The position numbers and the translations under genes were made by a program. Of a stretch of 64,000 nucleotides of DNA, positions 47,410-60,600 are shown piece after piece. Position 1 is the first letter of the stretch; every line of letters starts with the position of its first letter. Under the pieces are notes generated by a model. The model was given only the letters and a program-made list of their open reading frames with translations. It was not told the DNA's origin and searched no databases. Origin of the DNA: Antitrichia curtipendula (lineage: Eukaryota > Streptophyta > Bryopsida > Hypnales > Leucodontaceae); the NCBI GenBank assembly GCA_951230915.1, contig OX579641.1, positions 18,640,254 to 18,704,253 on the forward strand. Reading direction: 5' to 3'.

Positions 47410-49289
47410 GTGGATATTTATAATTAGAAAATCAATATGGCTCGACTTTTCTTGTCACTATAGTTGTGGTAGAGGTAGTTACTGCATCTTTTGAGGTGAT
47501 AGTGATAGTGTAAAACTATATACATATCCAATAGAAGGATAGTCATGAAGGGATTTTTGTACATGTGGCATGTAGCCATTGGACAAAAATCATTTCCAAT
47601 TCCCTACATTGAAACACTCAATCTCCAAATTTTCTTTCCCTCCTTGTCAATTCCTTTTGGGGGGGCAACAAATCCTAAATTACATTAAAAATTTCAATTT
47701 TGCATTTTTCCATTTAATGTAAAACGTTTACATTCAATCATAAACCCTAATCTCTTCAACATTTATTTCTTCAATCTCATATCTCCTTTTCTTTCTTTGT
47801 CCCCTTCCAACTCCTGAAATTGTCCGCAGATGATGAAAGAAACGTATTTAGAAATATGCAAACAGGTGAATTAGAAAGCATTAATTAACAACAAAAATAA
47901 CAAAGACCACCAAATAATAATGATACAATTATCATAAATTTTGAGCATTCAAAATCTAAAACACACTCTAATACTAAACTCCTTATGCAAAATTCATGTG
48001 CATTCATAAGCATTCCATTCCACTGCAATCCAAAGCCTCAACACCCTCATAGATTGAGATACAAATTGCCAAATCCTACCTCTTCCAATTTATCTCCAAA
48101 TACTATACGTAATGGTGCAAATTAACTAACCAAACATTGCATCACCAAATCCTCCTTTACATGCATCAAGCTGGTTGACTATTTCTAAAAATAATATCAA
48201 AATGACTAAATTTCAAATAGAATACAAAACAATGTAGAAAGAAATAATAGTTGGAGACTTAAAAGAATCTTTGAGGCACTCTATTTCATCTTTGGCCCAC
48301 TTTTTGTATTTTTTTTGTCTTCTTCCATAGATAGCTTAGGTGTGTTGCACAATAAGAAAAAACAAGACATAGGACTCAATATGTTGCATTAAAAATGGCA
48401 TCTAAGAACAAAAAATTTCAAATATTGCTTGTATAGATTGATAAAGTATCCAAGAATGCTTATTTGGAGAAGATCATGCAAGGAAGTCAAAAGATTGGAA
48501 AGGGAGCCTCCTCTCAAGACAATTATTTTGTGATTAGACTCATAAGCGTCATTGCACAATGAGTTAGTCTACCACCAACGTTTTGCATTTAGTCGGACAT
48601 GAATTGCCACCCTCTTTCTTCTCTTTGGCCTCCTTCGATACTTACATCTCATTTAGTTTTAGTTTTTTCATACAATTTAGATCAATGGCTTGGAAAGGGA
48701 ATTAGATTTTTTTAAGCACTGACATCAACTTCTCTAGATTTTTCCAAAAGGGAAGGGGGGGAGGGGGTGGAAGAAATTGTAGGAACAAGTCATGCTTACC
48801 TCTTTTTATAGGATAGTTGCTACTTGAAGAACTAAAATAACCAATTGAAGATTTGAAGATTTTGAAAATTTAAAATGTAAGCATATAGGTTATTTTAATT
48901 GTAAATATTTTAATTATTGTTTGTTGCAATGAAAATACAATTTTATTTTATAGAATTGAATCCAGTGTCTATCAAGATCTAAATCCAATGTCTTTTGAAA
49001 AATAATGGTAATTTAAGATCCTTGAGATCTGACCTTTTTACTTGAAAGGACTTGAAGGCTGAAGTCATTCTTTAGGATCCACAAGTCTTCCCTTCTCTTC
49101 ACTATGAGATTCTCCAAGTCAACCCTTTACAACTCAAAGTCATCCTTTCAAGCCCCAAATTTTTTTTAATGGATGTCAACGATAAATGTGATCAAGCTCT
49201 TCCTTATGTCGTTGTCTTTGAAGAAAGGTTTATAGTATGTATTGTCTAAATAATGCATGCTAAACACAGAGAAACCGGCCGGGTGTTAA

Positions 49290-49410
49290 CCCCCAAGGTA
49301 TTATATTTTACAATGTAACTATACTTTCCTCCAAACTTTTTTAAAACAAAAAAGTTTTTTTGGGGGGGGTGGAGGTATAGTTACATTGTGAAATATAATA
49401 TCCTAGGGGA
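49290..49410. repeat. Palindromic MITE, about 120 bp
   Basis: CCCCAAGGTATTATATTTTA...CAATGTAACTATAC pairs with GTATAGTTACATTG...AATATAATATCCTAGGGG around an AAAAAAGTTTTTTT/G-run loop. The stem is nearly perfect. It shares the ATTTxACAATG stem block with the palindrome at 44760. Confidence 0.75.
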
Positions 49411-51603
49411 CATTAGCAAAATAATGAACTTTCCAAAATCCCTTTAATTTTTTGACATTGTTAAAATGGATTGAGCCTAGGTTGGGTACAATAGAAGTGT
49501 GTGTGAAGTGTTGCTACCTTGATTGACTTTCATATTGGACAAGTACTAAATGACACAAAAGACATGTATTTAATATTGTTTCTCAAAGTTGAATTGCCAT
49601 AGTCAAGTACTATGCCACAACTTTTTTATAATTTTATAGTGTAGGTACTATTATAGTTGAATGTTTTATTGTTTTCAGTATTAGGATTTCACCTATAGGG
49701 TGGCAATAGGTTGCAATTTTCAGTTTCAAACAATAGTACATGGCCCAAATATAAAATGTTCCAATCATAATCTAAGGTACATGAAGTTGAAACATTAGCC
49801 CAATAAAACAATCCAAATGAGACTTTTTCATTCAGACTTCTTATTTGTACAACGCACTAGGGGCCAATGAAACTTGCCCACAACATCAAAGTCATCATTG
49901 CATGGATGGACAAAGATAGGGAAAACATGACCAAAGCACATATGAAGTCTAGTATTATTAGCTAGTTGGGGTCCCTTTTGAGGAATTGGATGGGGCTCAT
50001 AGAAGGACCAAATTTTTACTAATGTAACACCATGCCGTTCTCCCTGTTGGAAAGTCTATTGAAACACTATAAAAAAACACCAAGTGTCCACATTCCACAA
50101 TGACTATAACACAACAATGATTGCAAAATGATTGTTTTGCAGTCATTGTGGACAAGAAATGACTACTACAATCCTTGTCAACAAGTCATTTATACCCTTG
50201 AATGTTTTATGGTAGTGAAATCATCTTTCAGTTGCTAGTGAATATTTCAATACAAATATTTTATGTCCAATTTACTATGCTCATGCTCACTTTGTAATTA
50301 GTGATGGTTATAGGTGCGCATACCATAATCATCAATTTTGTTAAATTGGCAATATTCCATTCCTATGATGCAGTTCAGACCAAAAATCCAAAATCTAAGC
50401 AACTTAAATCCAAAATCTATTCCAATCCTCGTTTTCGGCCTGAATCGGCCTGAAATTAGACCCTCGGGAAGAAACATTTCACAATTCTTGGCTGGTGGCC
50501 TATCGCCAATGTAACCGGAAATTGCCGACTCTGACTCTTCATCCCCGGCCTGTTTGACCGCAAGTGAGCCCAAGTTTGACGGAATTCCAACTTCCAACAC
50601 CAGATTGAAAATGATTTTCGTCATGAGAATCTATCTTCGGAAGTCAGGCTAGGGCTGCACAGACAGACAGACAATCAATCATACACCGCTTTTTGAAATT
50701 TCCCAGATGCCTGACAGTCCCAGTCGATCGATCATCAAAGCCACTCACACGGCATTCTTTCCAATGGTAAACCAAAAGCAGAATAAATGGACCTGATTAC
50801 GCAGTTTCAAAGCCAGTTACCATTGGTCAAACCGATGAATCCGCCTTCGCTAGCTTCTTTCAATTGTCAGTCCGAAGTAACTGAGAATTACAGTTACAGA
50901 AGCTTGCCATTGGTATAGATCCGGAGTTCCTGACAGATCGACGGAGTGCTCCGGCCAGGAGCACAATCAATTGACTAGCTGCCGGCGCATTCGAGATGCA
51001 TTTTTTCTAGCTTGCAGACTAAGTTTACTAAGCTTTCTGGATTCTTGTGAAGCCAGTACTACTACTGTACTGACGGATCGGAGGTCTTTTGCTGTCTGTC
51101 GACATGCCTGGCTTTCACTTGTAAGTTAAGTTACTGAATTCATAAGTATCTCGATCATATCGATCTCTTGCAGTCGGTTCAGTTCAATCGGAAGCGCAGC
51201 GCATGCATTCCAGACGTGGGTCAGAAGTGATGTGCAAATGATTTATTGGGGACTTGGGGGTGGCAGTGGCTGCGTCTCGGGCTGTGCGTGTCTAGACTGT
51301 TGCAATAAATGGGGGTTCAGTGGGCCGGAGGAGCCCGACAGTCCGTGTGGAGGAAGGCAAGGTGCTCCATTTGTTATCCAGAAAAAAAAGAAAAAAAAGA
51401 AAAGGCAAGGTGAGGCGCATGCTTGGGTTGTTCATGAGTGAGATTCGGATGGGCGGTGCACTAGCTATTCGACCTTTCAATGACATTTCTTTTTTACTTT
51501 TTTGCTTCTTCTTTTTCCGTATAAAGAATCATGGCATTACTGTAACTGATTCTTGGGTCATGGGAAGGCTGGTGTTTTTTTTTTCTGTAATCATAATCAT
51601 TGT

Positions 51604-51910
51604 AAGGTGGGTACCTCCGAATCCGCCACTTTCGGCTACTGAGCCCCGTGAGGTACTGTTATTAGAATGGTCAAATTTCCATATTTTCTTGTTGGCAAAG
51701 GGAAAGGAGGGTTCCAACGTACCAAAGTACGCGGCATCTAGGTACGGTATGCAAAAGTTATGAAGCATCTCAGTTTTTCTTGGTAGATGCTCTAGCTAAG
51801 ATAGTTTCTACAACATATGCACATACATATGGATTTGGGAGAAGCACACAGAGTCTGTGGTTTTAATTTGGAGGTTTTAAGCAAGGTGCAATTTTGGGTG
51901 CACCCACCTT
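51604..51910 (+). mobile_element. AAGGTGGGTAC TIR element, copy 1
   Basis: Left AAGGTGGGTACCTCCGAATC and right GGGTGCACCCACCTT are inverted termini. The interior (TTATTAGAATGGTCAAATTT, TTCTTGTTGGCAAAGGGAAA, GTATGCAAAAGT) matches the element at 62763 collinearly. It is about 0.31 kb. The 147-codon ORF crossing it (51320-51763) is not conserved in the other copy, so it is not coding. Confidence 0.65.
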
Positions 51911-52434
51911 AACAAGAACATTTATGTTATAGTATCAATTGTAGTGGCTTGAAATTCATGAGCAATCTAACATTCAAGATTTGGAGTAAAAGGAGCCTTC
52001 ATTCTTTGGAAGCAAAGGATCTCTTGCTTAGAAGGACAATAGTGGTAACTATGGTGGTTTGAATGTAATGAGTTTTTGATTCTTCACTTTGGGGTCTCCC
52101 ACATTTCGGTAGCTTGTTACTACTTAAAGTGAAGGCTCACATTTCCAACATTGTACCCTAAAGTCCTAAACCAATCTTGAAAATATGTAGAAATAGGAAA
52201 TCCAAAATGTATTGCTTATATACATGAATTATGCAAAAAATAGGTTTGTATATAACATGTATTTGAACTTCACAAAAATCATAGCATATGCATTCACATT
52301 CAAAAAATTACAATCTTTTTTGAAAAATTCATGATTTTCAGTTGTCATTGTGTTAATTTCACCTTAAAGTATATTAAGGTAACCGAAATGGGTGACTCCA
52401 TGTCAATGTCAAACTTTCATTGGTTTAACCCCTA

Positions 52435-52969
52435 AAAGCCCAAGAGGTTCGGACAAAACACAAATGTGTTATAAAATATAAGTTCTATAACTTCTTTGAA
52501 GTTTGCATCAATGAAGATAATGTAAAGCATGAAAAGTAGAAAGAATCTGTACGATCAAAATTATTTAAAAAAAAATTAGATTCTCTTCAAATGAATTTTG
52601 AAGATATAACTTCAAAAAATCACCAAAAATACAATTTCTACCTTTAGGATTGGATTTTTTTTTATTGGTCAAAGTTGCAGTTTCTATTGATTTTTGAAAT
52701 AATGTATAAGATCTACAAATGAAAACACCAATATACTTTTCCAAAATAGTAAATTTTTCAACACTAGCCAATTCTAGTCACTTTGTGCTATTTCTCTTAT
52801 AATTTTTTTTTATTGTAGCGATCCGAGTTTTGAATATTAATATTGAAAGACAATCCAATCTTTTAGGAAAATTAAAAAAAAAATTGAAAAAAAAAAAATT
52901 TCTACCTAAAATTTTTGCCCAAAGTCAAGCAGCGACCAAAAAATGGTTGTTTTAGTGCTTAGGGGTTAA
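52435..52969. mobile_element. TTAA-bounded element, subtype C, copy 8
   Basis: Left end TTAACCCCTAAAAGCCCAAG; right end GTGCTTAGGGGTTAA. It is 0.54 kb with an interior that I cannot align with subtypes A or B apart from the termini, so it defines a shorter or diverged subtype. Confidence 0.65.
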
Positions 52970-53525
52970 GATATTGCTCATCCTAGTTGGATCCATTTGG
53001 AGTAGTGCTATGACCAAACATTCCTTGAAGGAGAAATATGGAGTATTTTTTGCTCATAGAAACTCAAGTACATACTCCCTCCATTCCAAAATGATCTTGT
53101 TGCACTTTGTAATGTCGAAAATTGATCAAATTTGACTTTTGATTGTTATTTGGAACTAGTCAAACAACTTTGAGCAATAGTTCCCCCTCCATCTATGCAA
53201 TCATCAATCAAAAGACAAATGAAATGACTAATGGAATCAATCAACATTATTTGTTCTTATTTTTTGCATCTCTTTGAATGTTGCCCGATTGAAGGAGATG
53301 AAGCTTTGGGAGGTGGCACAGAGGTTCAAACATGGTCTTGTGCCCATACTAACTACCTACAAAATGACACCTTACAATCAACAATTAAGTGTCTATTGGT
53401 GCTCTTTGAAAATGCCCAAAAAATTCCACATTTCAATACTCCAAAACTACACTTTGAAAAGGGTTTCAAAACTCAAAGCTTTTAGGGCTCGAGGAGTGCA
53501 CCAAATTCTAATTACAATGCAAAAC

Positions 53526-54829
53526 CACTAGAAGAAAATGAGGGGTTCTGCGACTTCAAAGAGCAATTGCTTCTTGAGTTGTGTAACTAATTTGCGACAT
53601 GTGATAATCTAGAGGTCTGAAGTTGCAGTGGACAAGTCGCATAAAAATTAGAGTCGCAAAATGAAGTGAATCTATTTTTCATCCGGCAGCGTAGTTTGAA
53701 ATTAGTTGATGGCCTTTTCTGACGTGGTTGCTTATGTGTACTCGCTGCCACGTGATGTCGGTCATTCAATCGATGAGTTGTGCGACTTATTTGCAACTTA
53801 TCTGTGACTCCATTGCGACTTGTTGACGACTCATTTGTGACTTGTTTGTAACTTGTTTGCGACTTGTAGATTTGTAGATTTTAAAATTCTAATCTTCATG
53901 ATTTGTAGATTTTGGATATTACAAATCTAAATTTTATTTTAGATTTCAGATATTTAGATTTAAAAGATTTCATTGGTGTAGGAAATTATGTAATTAAATT
54001 TTTTTTGGATTTTTACAGTTTGTAGAAACCTACAATTTGTAGAAATATACAAATTGCAGAAATCTACAAATTGTAGAAATCTACACCTAATAGAAATCTT
54101 AAAATTCTACTAAGGGAGTTCATTACATAAGAATATAACAACTCACAAGTCTTATATGTCTAATCTAATGGTACTCTTGACAATTGATATGGGACAATTG
54201 CTATAAGACAAATAATCAGGAAACAAATTAGAAAACGACTAGAAAATGACTACAAAACAACCAAAAGAATTCTAGAAAATTCTAGTTGTTTTCTAGTCAT
54301 TCTGTAGTTGCAATCTATTCACAGAGAAGCTCTGTAATAGTGTAGGGTTACAAGAATATAACAGAGTTGTCATTTACAAATTCTAGTTGTTTCTAGTTGC
54401 AATCTAGTCGTTTTTTAGTCGAACTATAGTTGTTTTCTAGTTGCAATCTAGTTGTTTTCTAGTCAAACTATAGTTGTTTCTAGTTGCAAATTAGTTGTTT
54501 TCTAGTTGTTTTCTAGTCGTTTTCTAGTCGAATTGTGGTCAAATTTAGATAATATGTGATTGTGGTTTGCCACAGTGGACTCCACGATGCGTAGAGTTGT
54601 CCACATCGACAATTGTGATGAAAACTGGATGTAGAATACCTCACAGTAATTCTAATTGCCAACTCTGTTACAATCATGTAACCCTACACTTCATTCTACG
54701 ACTACTTTGCGACTAAACAACCTAGTTGTCAAATTTGGTGCATATAGAGAGGATTACAGTTGCAGGATAGTTCTATAGGACAACTAGTTGCATGTAGGTG
54801 GTTGTGCCGGACACGTTTTTCTTCTAGTG
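53526..54829. mobile_element. Non-autonomous CACTA (En/Spm) element with AAC target duplication
   Basis: Left terminus CACTAGAAGAAAATG and right terminus, inverted, CACTAGAAGAAAAACG. AAC flanks both sides (53523-53525, 54830-54832), the 3-bp target duplication expected for CACTA. The interior has no transposase and is built of subterminal repeats: GCGACTT/AAGTCGC-type units at 53549-53875, an AAATCTACAAATTGTAGA-type palindromic tandem at about 54017-54090, and CTAGTTGTTTT units at about 54240-54535. It is 1,304 bp and inserted in the Stowaway-like element. Confidence 0.9.
54240..54535. repeat. Degenerate CTAGTTGTTTT tandem array
   Basis: Many copies of CTAGTTGTTTT, CTAGTCGTTTT and CTAGTTGCAAT within 300 bp, with inverted copies (GACTAGAAAATGACTA) at the left margin. 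The position inside the right half of the CACTA element fits subterminal transposase-binding repeats. No spacer-repeat regularity of the CRISPR kind. Confidence 0.75.
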
Positions 54830-54911
54830 AACGGATATTTAAAATGTTATGTTCAACCTTAGTCTGGAACATTTTGTCCAACATGAAGATCATTTTGGGA
54901 CAAAGGGAGTA

Positions 54912-57643
54912 TCATTTACCACAGATGATCAAATTTTAAATTTTTGACCTCATGTTTAGAATTAGCGCCCCCAAATTCGGTGAGAGGATATAAAGCACAA
55001 AGTTAACCATTCAAGAAAGAAGGAAGAAGATGCATGTGTTTACAATGCTCAATCCATGTGCGGTAGTAGAAAAAAATCTTTGTCTCCATCCTCTCTTTCC
55101 ATATCAATCATTCAAAAGCTATTTGGATAGTTTTAGGTGCACTTATATTAATTATTTGGACATATAGAGTGAACAACTTCAAAATATTCACATTGACAGA
55201 TAAATAAAAAATTTGCTCCTATTTTCAAGTTGGTTAATTTTGTATTTCTCAACCTTCCCTAAGACCTTGACTAAGATTCCAATCATAAATTCATATTTGA
55301 TTATTTATGGTAGTATCATAGGAAGTTCAATCTTTTGTTTACGAAATGCCAAAATACTTTTCTGTTTAGTTTTGCATATAATTTTTCAGATTATATATTA
55401 GAAGTATTATAATTTTCAGCAAATAGCAATTAATAAGATATAATGTTGCACCTTACCTCAATAAATCAATATGATTTTTTCAAATCTAACCTTGGTTGAT
55501 TATGAAATATCTATTTTTCATATCAAACTAAGATGTTCAATTCAGATTTTCTAAACTTTATTCTTGATTCCAGTATTTGGGGTGGGTCATAGGGTATATA
55601 TACTCATGATGTCCCATTTTTCATGTCTAAGGCCCTTCTATTTTCAGAGTTTTTGTGGAAAACTGGATATAAGGAGTTGAATGAGGAAATTCATAGCTTC
55701 AATAGATACAAGATAATAGTTTGTTTGTAGTGTTTGAGGATGTTAGAGAAAAACATAGGATGAAATTCCTTGAAGCAACAAAAATTGGGGTTTGATGGAG
55801 TTTGGTGCCTTATTTCAACAAGACAATTTTGTACTATTCCTAGTTAAGTTTTCTTCTAATAGCCCTTGTATAAAATGGGGAGAACTTTATGATTAATTCT
55901 ATTGGGGTATAAATAATTTTGGAGTCTTAGTAAGGAATTTTCTGTGAGACAGTCTTCAAGAGGAACATGTTTTCTAAATACAAAATACAAATTAATTGGA
56001 CAATGGTAGAAGAACTTGTATTTAAACCAACTAAAAGGAAAGAAAAATTCATGGAACTTAATTTGACTGCATGTTCTTACAAGAAGGACAATGACTCTTG
56101 AATGAACGGAGAGATTTCTCCATGTACACTTTCTTGTGGCTTGTATAAGAAATTGGTCACCTAGTTAGACAAGTTTGATTTTTTAGTTAACCATCACGAC
56201 TCCTACAAAATAAAGACATCTTTTTTATGATAAGGTAACCATGGAAGGTTTATGAAGGATGGACATCAAATTTTCTTTTTTGACAATGTTAGTTGTTCAT
56301 CCTAAGAGCAAATCACAATGATTTAATTGTGAAAAATAATTGATGACATGAAAAAAAGACATACACTTCTAAAAAACTCTTTATCTCTCAAATCATAGAC
56401 GACTTAGTCATTTTAGATGCAAAGAACCATGTCAAAATCTTATTTTGTATAATTTTTTTTCTAAGGAAATATCAGTATTTTGAAATTGGTCAAACTACAT
56501 GTTGCATACTATCGTAGTACATTATGACAAAGATATCAATTTGAAATACATTTTGAAATTCACAACGATATGTTTTTGTTCAAATTGTAAACATAAATGT
56601 GAAGTTTGTTATACAATCCATGTATGAATTTTAAAACTACAAAACTTATTTTTTGTGAGAATATGAAATTTTAAAACTCCCTTTTCCAAATAGCTTTTAC
56701 AAAAAATGGACCAATCTTTATTCATGATTAAGGAATGATTATAAGAAAAATTGCTCTAATTTTTCCCTTCTTAATGCATAAATCAAAATTGAAGGCATAT
56801 TAGTTGTTGCACAAGTACAAAGCTATCCCAATGAAAATAAATGCTTTTCAACCAAAAGAAATTGCCTCTTATTTCGAAAGGACATGGCCTTATCAACTTG
56901 ATTAGGTGTTGTGTACTTCAAGATATAATGAATGTCATGAATTTGATTCACAAAAGAAAAGTAACCTTGGAAGGACAATGACACCCAAAAGTGACCAATG
57001 GATGACTTTCAAGTTTATTGTAGAATTAAAAAATGCACCTATTAATCCATAGATTAATTTTGACAAAGTATTTTGACAAAGTACCTTGGTGATAGGCCTC
57101 ACCCTACCATCAACTACTGCGCAAACAAATAGGCTTGTTCATGATGCAGTCGGTCTTCTTTCGGACTCAAATGGAGAAAACATGGAGGGATAAACTAGTA
57201 CTGTTCTTTTGGTGCAAGCTTGATTTCCTTTTTAAGGATTTACCTCTTTGCACTTTTGATGTGATGAAAATACACTTGAAATGTAAAAGCTCAATGGTAA
57301 CAACTTGCTGTCACTTAATTCACAGTTCTATAATACATTCAATAATGTCTCACTACAGTACAACGTGTTTCCTTCAAAACGCCTCCTCCCTTTATTGCTA
57401 CATAGTTGCAGTTCCGGTAGTGAAACAGGAAACCCTTTCCTAAACGTGTTTTGACTGCTCATTCTTCCACTGTAGATTGTCGTCACTATCAGTGCCATCC
57501 TAACTCGGTAAGTATATAATGCTTTACACAAAACTCACAAGTAGCCCATCACATCAACTAGACGATTAAGTTGAGATTCATTTCCAAAACGCAGCAAGCT
57601 GCATTTTCAAGTTCCTCGTCAAAACTCATCCTGAAGCAAATCG
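54912..57643. other. A+T-rich spacer downstream of the kinase gene
   Basis: No gene is seen. The last few hundred bases before 57644 are probably the 3' UTR of the minus-strand kinase gene. A duplicated TTTTGACAAAGTA string lies at about 57057-57083. Confidence 0.45.
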
Positions 57644-60600
57644 TTATTTACTCTGGACCGCCTCTGGCAACAGTGGCTCTACTTCACCAGCATGCACTGC
57701 TGACATCCAGATTATATCCTTCAATTGTGCGCAAAAGCTTTTATAGAACTGCAGAAGTACCAACGAGAGCTATTATTATCGGTCTGATTATGATGAGAAT
57801 TATTCACCCCTAAGTTTGCATTAACATAACCCATTTCATAAAATGAGAACCATCTGTTCGTACCTTGTGATATTCCAAAGTGTCACCCGCAGCCTTCCGC
57901 ACCTCGATCATGAACAAAGAAGGAGCCACCTCAAATACCTAAAATTACCATGCAAATATTAGATGTTTAAAAAAGTTCCATTCAAATGTCACAACTTCCA
58001 GGCTTCAAAATGAACGTGACCCAGTTAACGTACCTCAACAGCTACAGCTAAGTGCTGAGCTATTCTGCACTCACCAACTGCCTCGAGCCTCATCTGCCAC
58101 AGTAGAAGATTTCTTAACCTCCGGAATATCAGACTTCATGGATTACAGAGAAGAAAGCAGCCAGAACTATTTGAAAAAGATTCTACGCTACAAATTTAGG
58201 GCCAATCAGTATCTCATGTGCACCTTATAATTGCGAGTTTCAACACCAAAACCCATTGACTTGGCAGTGCTTTCCATTCCATGAATGATTTCTCGAGCTG
58301 GTTTTCTAGAAGTGAAACGAGTTTGGCGCTTGACATGGTCCTGCATGAGTTATGACCACACACCAATTAATCCTCATCTGCTCAAGTAAATTGCAGTTCT
58401 AAGTTACACGGAGAAATCCAAGCATACAAGCATACAAATAGAACACACCTGACGCCTATCGAATAACGCAGAGAGGTTGAGTCCTTGGGATAGACTTATA
58501 AGCTCAAATGCATTCATCAGCGACGGACCATCATCTTTCACCTCCTGCTCCTTGACAAACTGCTCCTGCACAACTCATTTCACATTTTTGCCTTCAGATT
58601 CGAGAAGCACATTGTACTACGCAATGGGCTAGTTGTAACTCGGTAAATCTTGGTTCAAGTGACTGGAAAACTCGGACTCGTTTCCAGATATAGGAGGCGA
58701 GTAGCAAGCGCAATAAGCAAACGGACCAATCAAAGCTCTCAAGCCATAGAGAAATTGTCAGTCCCACACCATGCAAAGTAGTATGTCCATGGATTTATAT
58801 CACTAGCAGCTAGCAGATACAAACTTGTAGCTCTACCTACAACCAACCTCCAAACAGCAGCCCAAGTGTTGTACAGTAGAATACAGAGAACCTAACCTTC
58901 CACATGTGACAAAAAAAATAAAAAATGCTTGCCAGTAGAGAAAGAAGGGTTTAAAAGTTCAAAAACACAACAATGATTATTCAACAAAGAGACGACGGCC
59001 AACCTTAGAGTCATCAAAAGCAGCCTCCACATCATCAAGATTGATATCTTCATCGTCATACATACGAACAGGTACATAATTCTTTTTGAACCATTCATCA
59101 TTCCGAATTCCCTCCATCTTGATACGCTGCACAGGAATTCGACATCTCATAAATCTGTCTGAAAACTTGAGCACCTTCAAATGTTACAACTGCGTAATAA
59201 TAACAAAGCATCTATTCCCCAAATTGCTACAACTAGGGTTATACTCCAAAGACAGTTCTTTCATCAAATACAAGACATCGCTTTAAAACTCCACAGGTGC
59301 ATGCGAAATGTTGAATCTAAATTAAAAGAGACATACAGTCCGAGGATTGGGATCCAGGATCTTTGAAATAAGTGATTTGGCACCAGGCGAGAACCAAGGC
59401 GGGCAAGAAAAATCTGCCTCTCGGATCTGCCAAGAACCATGTAGAGTACACCAGTCAAACAAAGCAAATCAAAACCAGATATATAGCAACTGTGATAGAA
59501 CTGACCCTAGTGCTACAAGCCTCGAACAGTTAACTCTATCTAGTCCACCAGAATGACGAGCATTCATAAACAAATCACGTTCCAACTCAATTATCTGTGA
59601 ACAACTGTAGTAACCGGATTGGTCACCGATTACACTGGAATTCCAACAGGTGGACATTTTAAAATCGACTGGTGCACGCACAGTGCAGAGAAAGCACAAG
59701 TAGCTACATCATCACTAACCACACAGTAGAGTAGCAACGGACTCATGAAAGATATAAACTACCTTAGACCCACCTTGCCGTAAAGAGTCGTCAAGTCAAC
59801 TTCATCAAATGGGAGAAATCCAGCCATCAAAACGAACAAGATGACCCCACAAGACCAGATATCAGCCACTGCACCATCGTAGCCCTTGTCATTAAGAACC
59901 TGCTCATGATCAGACGACATGCATTCTCAAACATCTAAACAGTTCACAAGTATCGCTCGGGTTCCAACCTCATCATCAGTCCTGATACAACCTATAACTA
60001 CCTGCAAGGTTTAATAAAATCTCCAAGATTCCCAGTGTGCACCTCACTCGTATATATTTTCCAGCTTCAGGACTGATAGCATGGAAATATCTAAAAAAGC
60101 GGAGGAGCTAAAACAACTCAAAACGTACCTCTGGTGCAACGTAATTGGGAGTACCACATGTTGTGTGCAAAAGGCCATCTTCCTGTGGAAATCAACATGC
60201 CCACTTATCTTCACGACCTCCAGAACCTGCCATCTTGAGTATATATATGAATTATGAGCATAAGACAAACAATAGGATTCGAGCCCATTCACTGGAGTTC
60301 AAGTAGACCCTACCCTCACTTGCTGAGGCAGTGCACTCAGCCCAAAATCTGAGATTTTGAGATTTCCCAGTGAATCCAGAAGAAGATTTTCAGGCTGCAA
60401 ACCAACAATGCGCAGCTTGAGAAAAACAGCGGCTCAAAGTAGGCGTCAGTCAAAACCTGGGCAAAGCTGTAAATTGGGTAGCTGCTGATGTTCAGAACAA
60501 GCATAAAGATAAATTGGACCCTAGCGTCATTCTTCTATGAAATAAATAGCAAGTGGCTTCACTGAGATGGTATACCAAAAAATAAAAAACGATGCACCTT

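Larger units (their letters stand above)
47410..52434. other. A+T-rich intergenic region
   Basis: No gene is recognised. A 108-codon minus-strand ORF at 50298-50624 has no motif. It contains the palindromic MITE at 49290 and the TIR element at 51604. The DNA at 50.6-51.3 kb is more GC-balanced (GATCGATC-rich, like the gene flanks) and could belong to a promoter or UTR I cannot resolve. Confidence 0.4.
53075..54909. mobile_element. Stowaway/mariner-like TIR element interrupted by a CACTA element
   Basis: Left TIR CTCCCTCCATTCCAAAATGA and right TIR, inverted, CTCCCTTTGTCCCAAAATGA, both flanked by TA (53073-53074 and 54910-54911). CTCCCTCC(G)TxCCAAAAT is the classic plant Stowaway/Tc1-mariner terminus with a TA duplication. 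Without the nested insert the element is about 0.53 kb. Short ORFs inside (53231-53531) carry no recognised transposase motif. Confidence 0.8.

Noticed and set aside
50298..50624. 108-codon minus-strand ORF
   Set aside because: No recognisable motif, no splice partner and no repeat context; a single ORF of this length is expected by chance in 64 kb.
51320..51763. 147-codon plus-strand ORF
   Set aside because: It overlaps the AAGGTGGGTAC TIR element, and the collinear copy at 62763 does not keep the frame.
53231..53531. Mariner transposase remnant inside the Stowaway-like element
   Set aside because: The two overlapping ORFs show no helix-turn-helix or DDD/E signature that I can identify.
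54240..54535. CRISPR-like appearance of repeated CTAGTTG units
   Set aside because: Units are 11 bp, degenerate, without uniform spacers, and lie inside a eukaryotic CACTA element.
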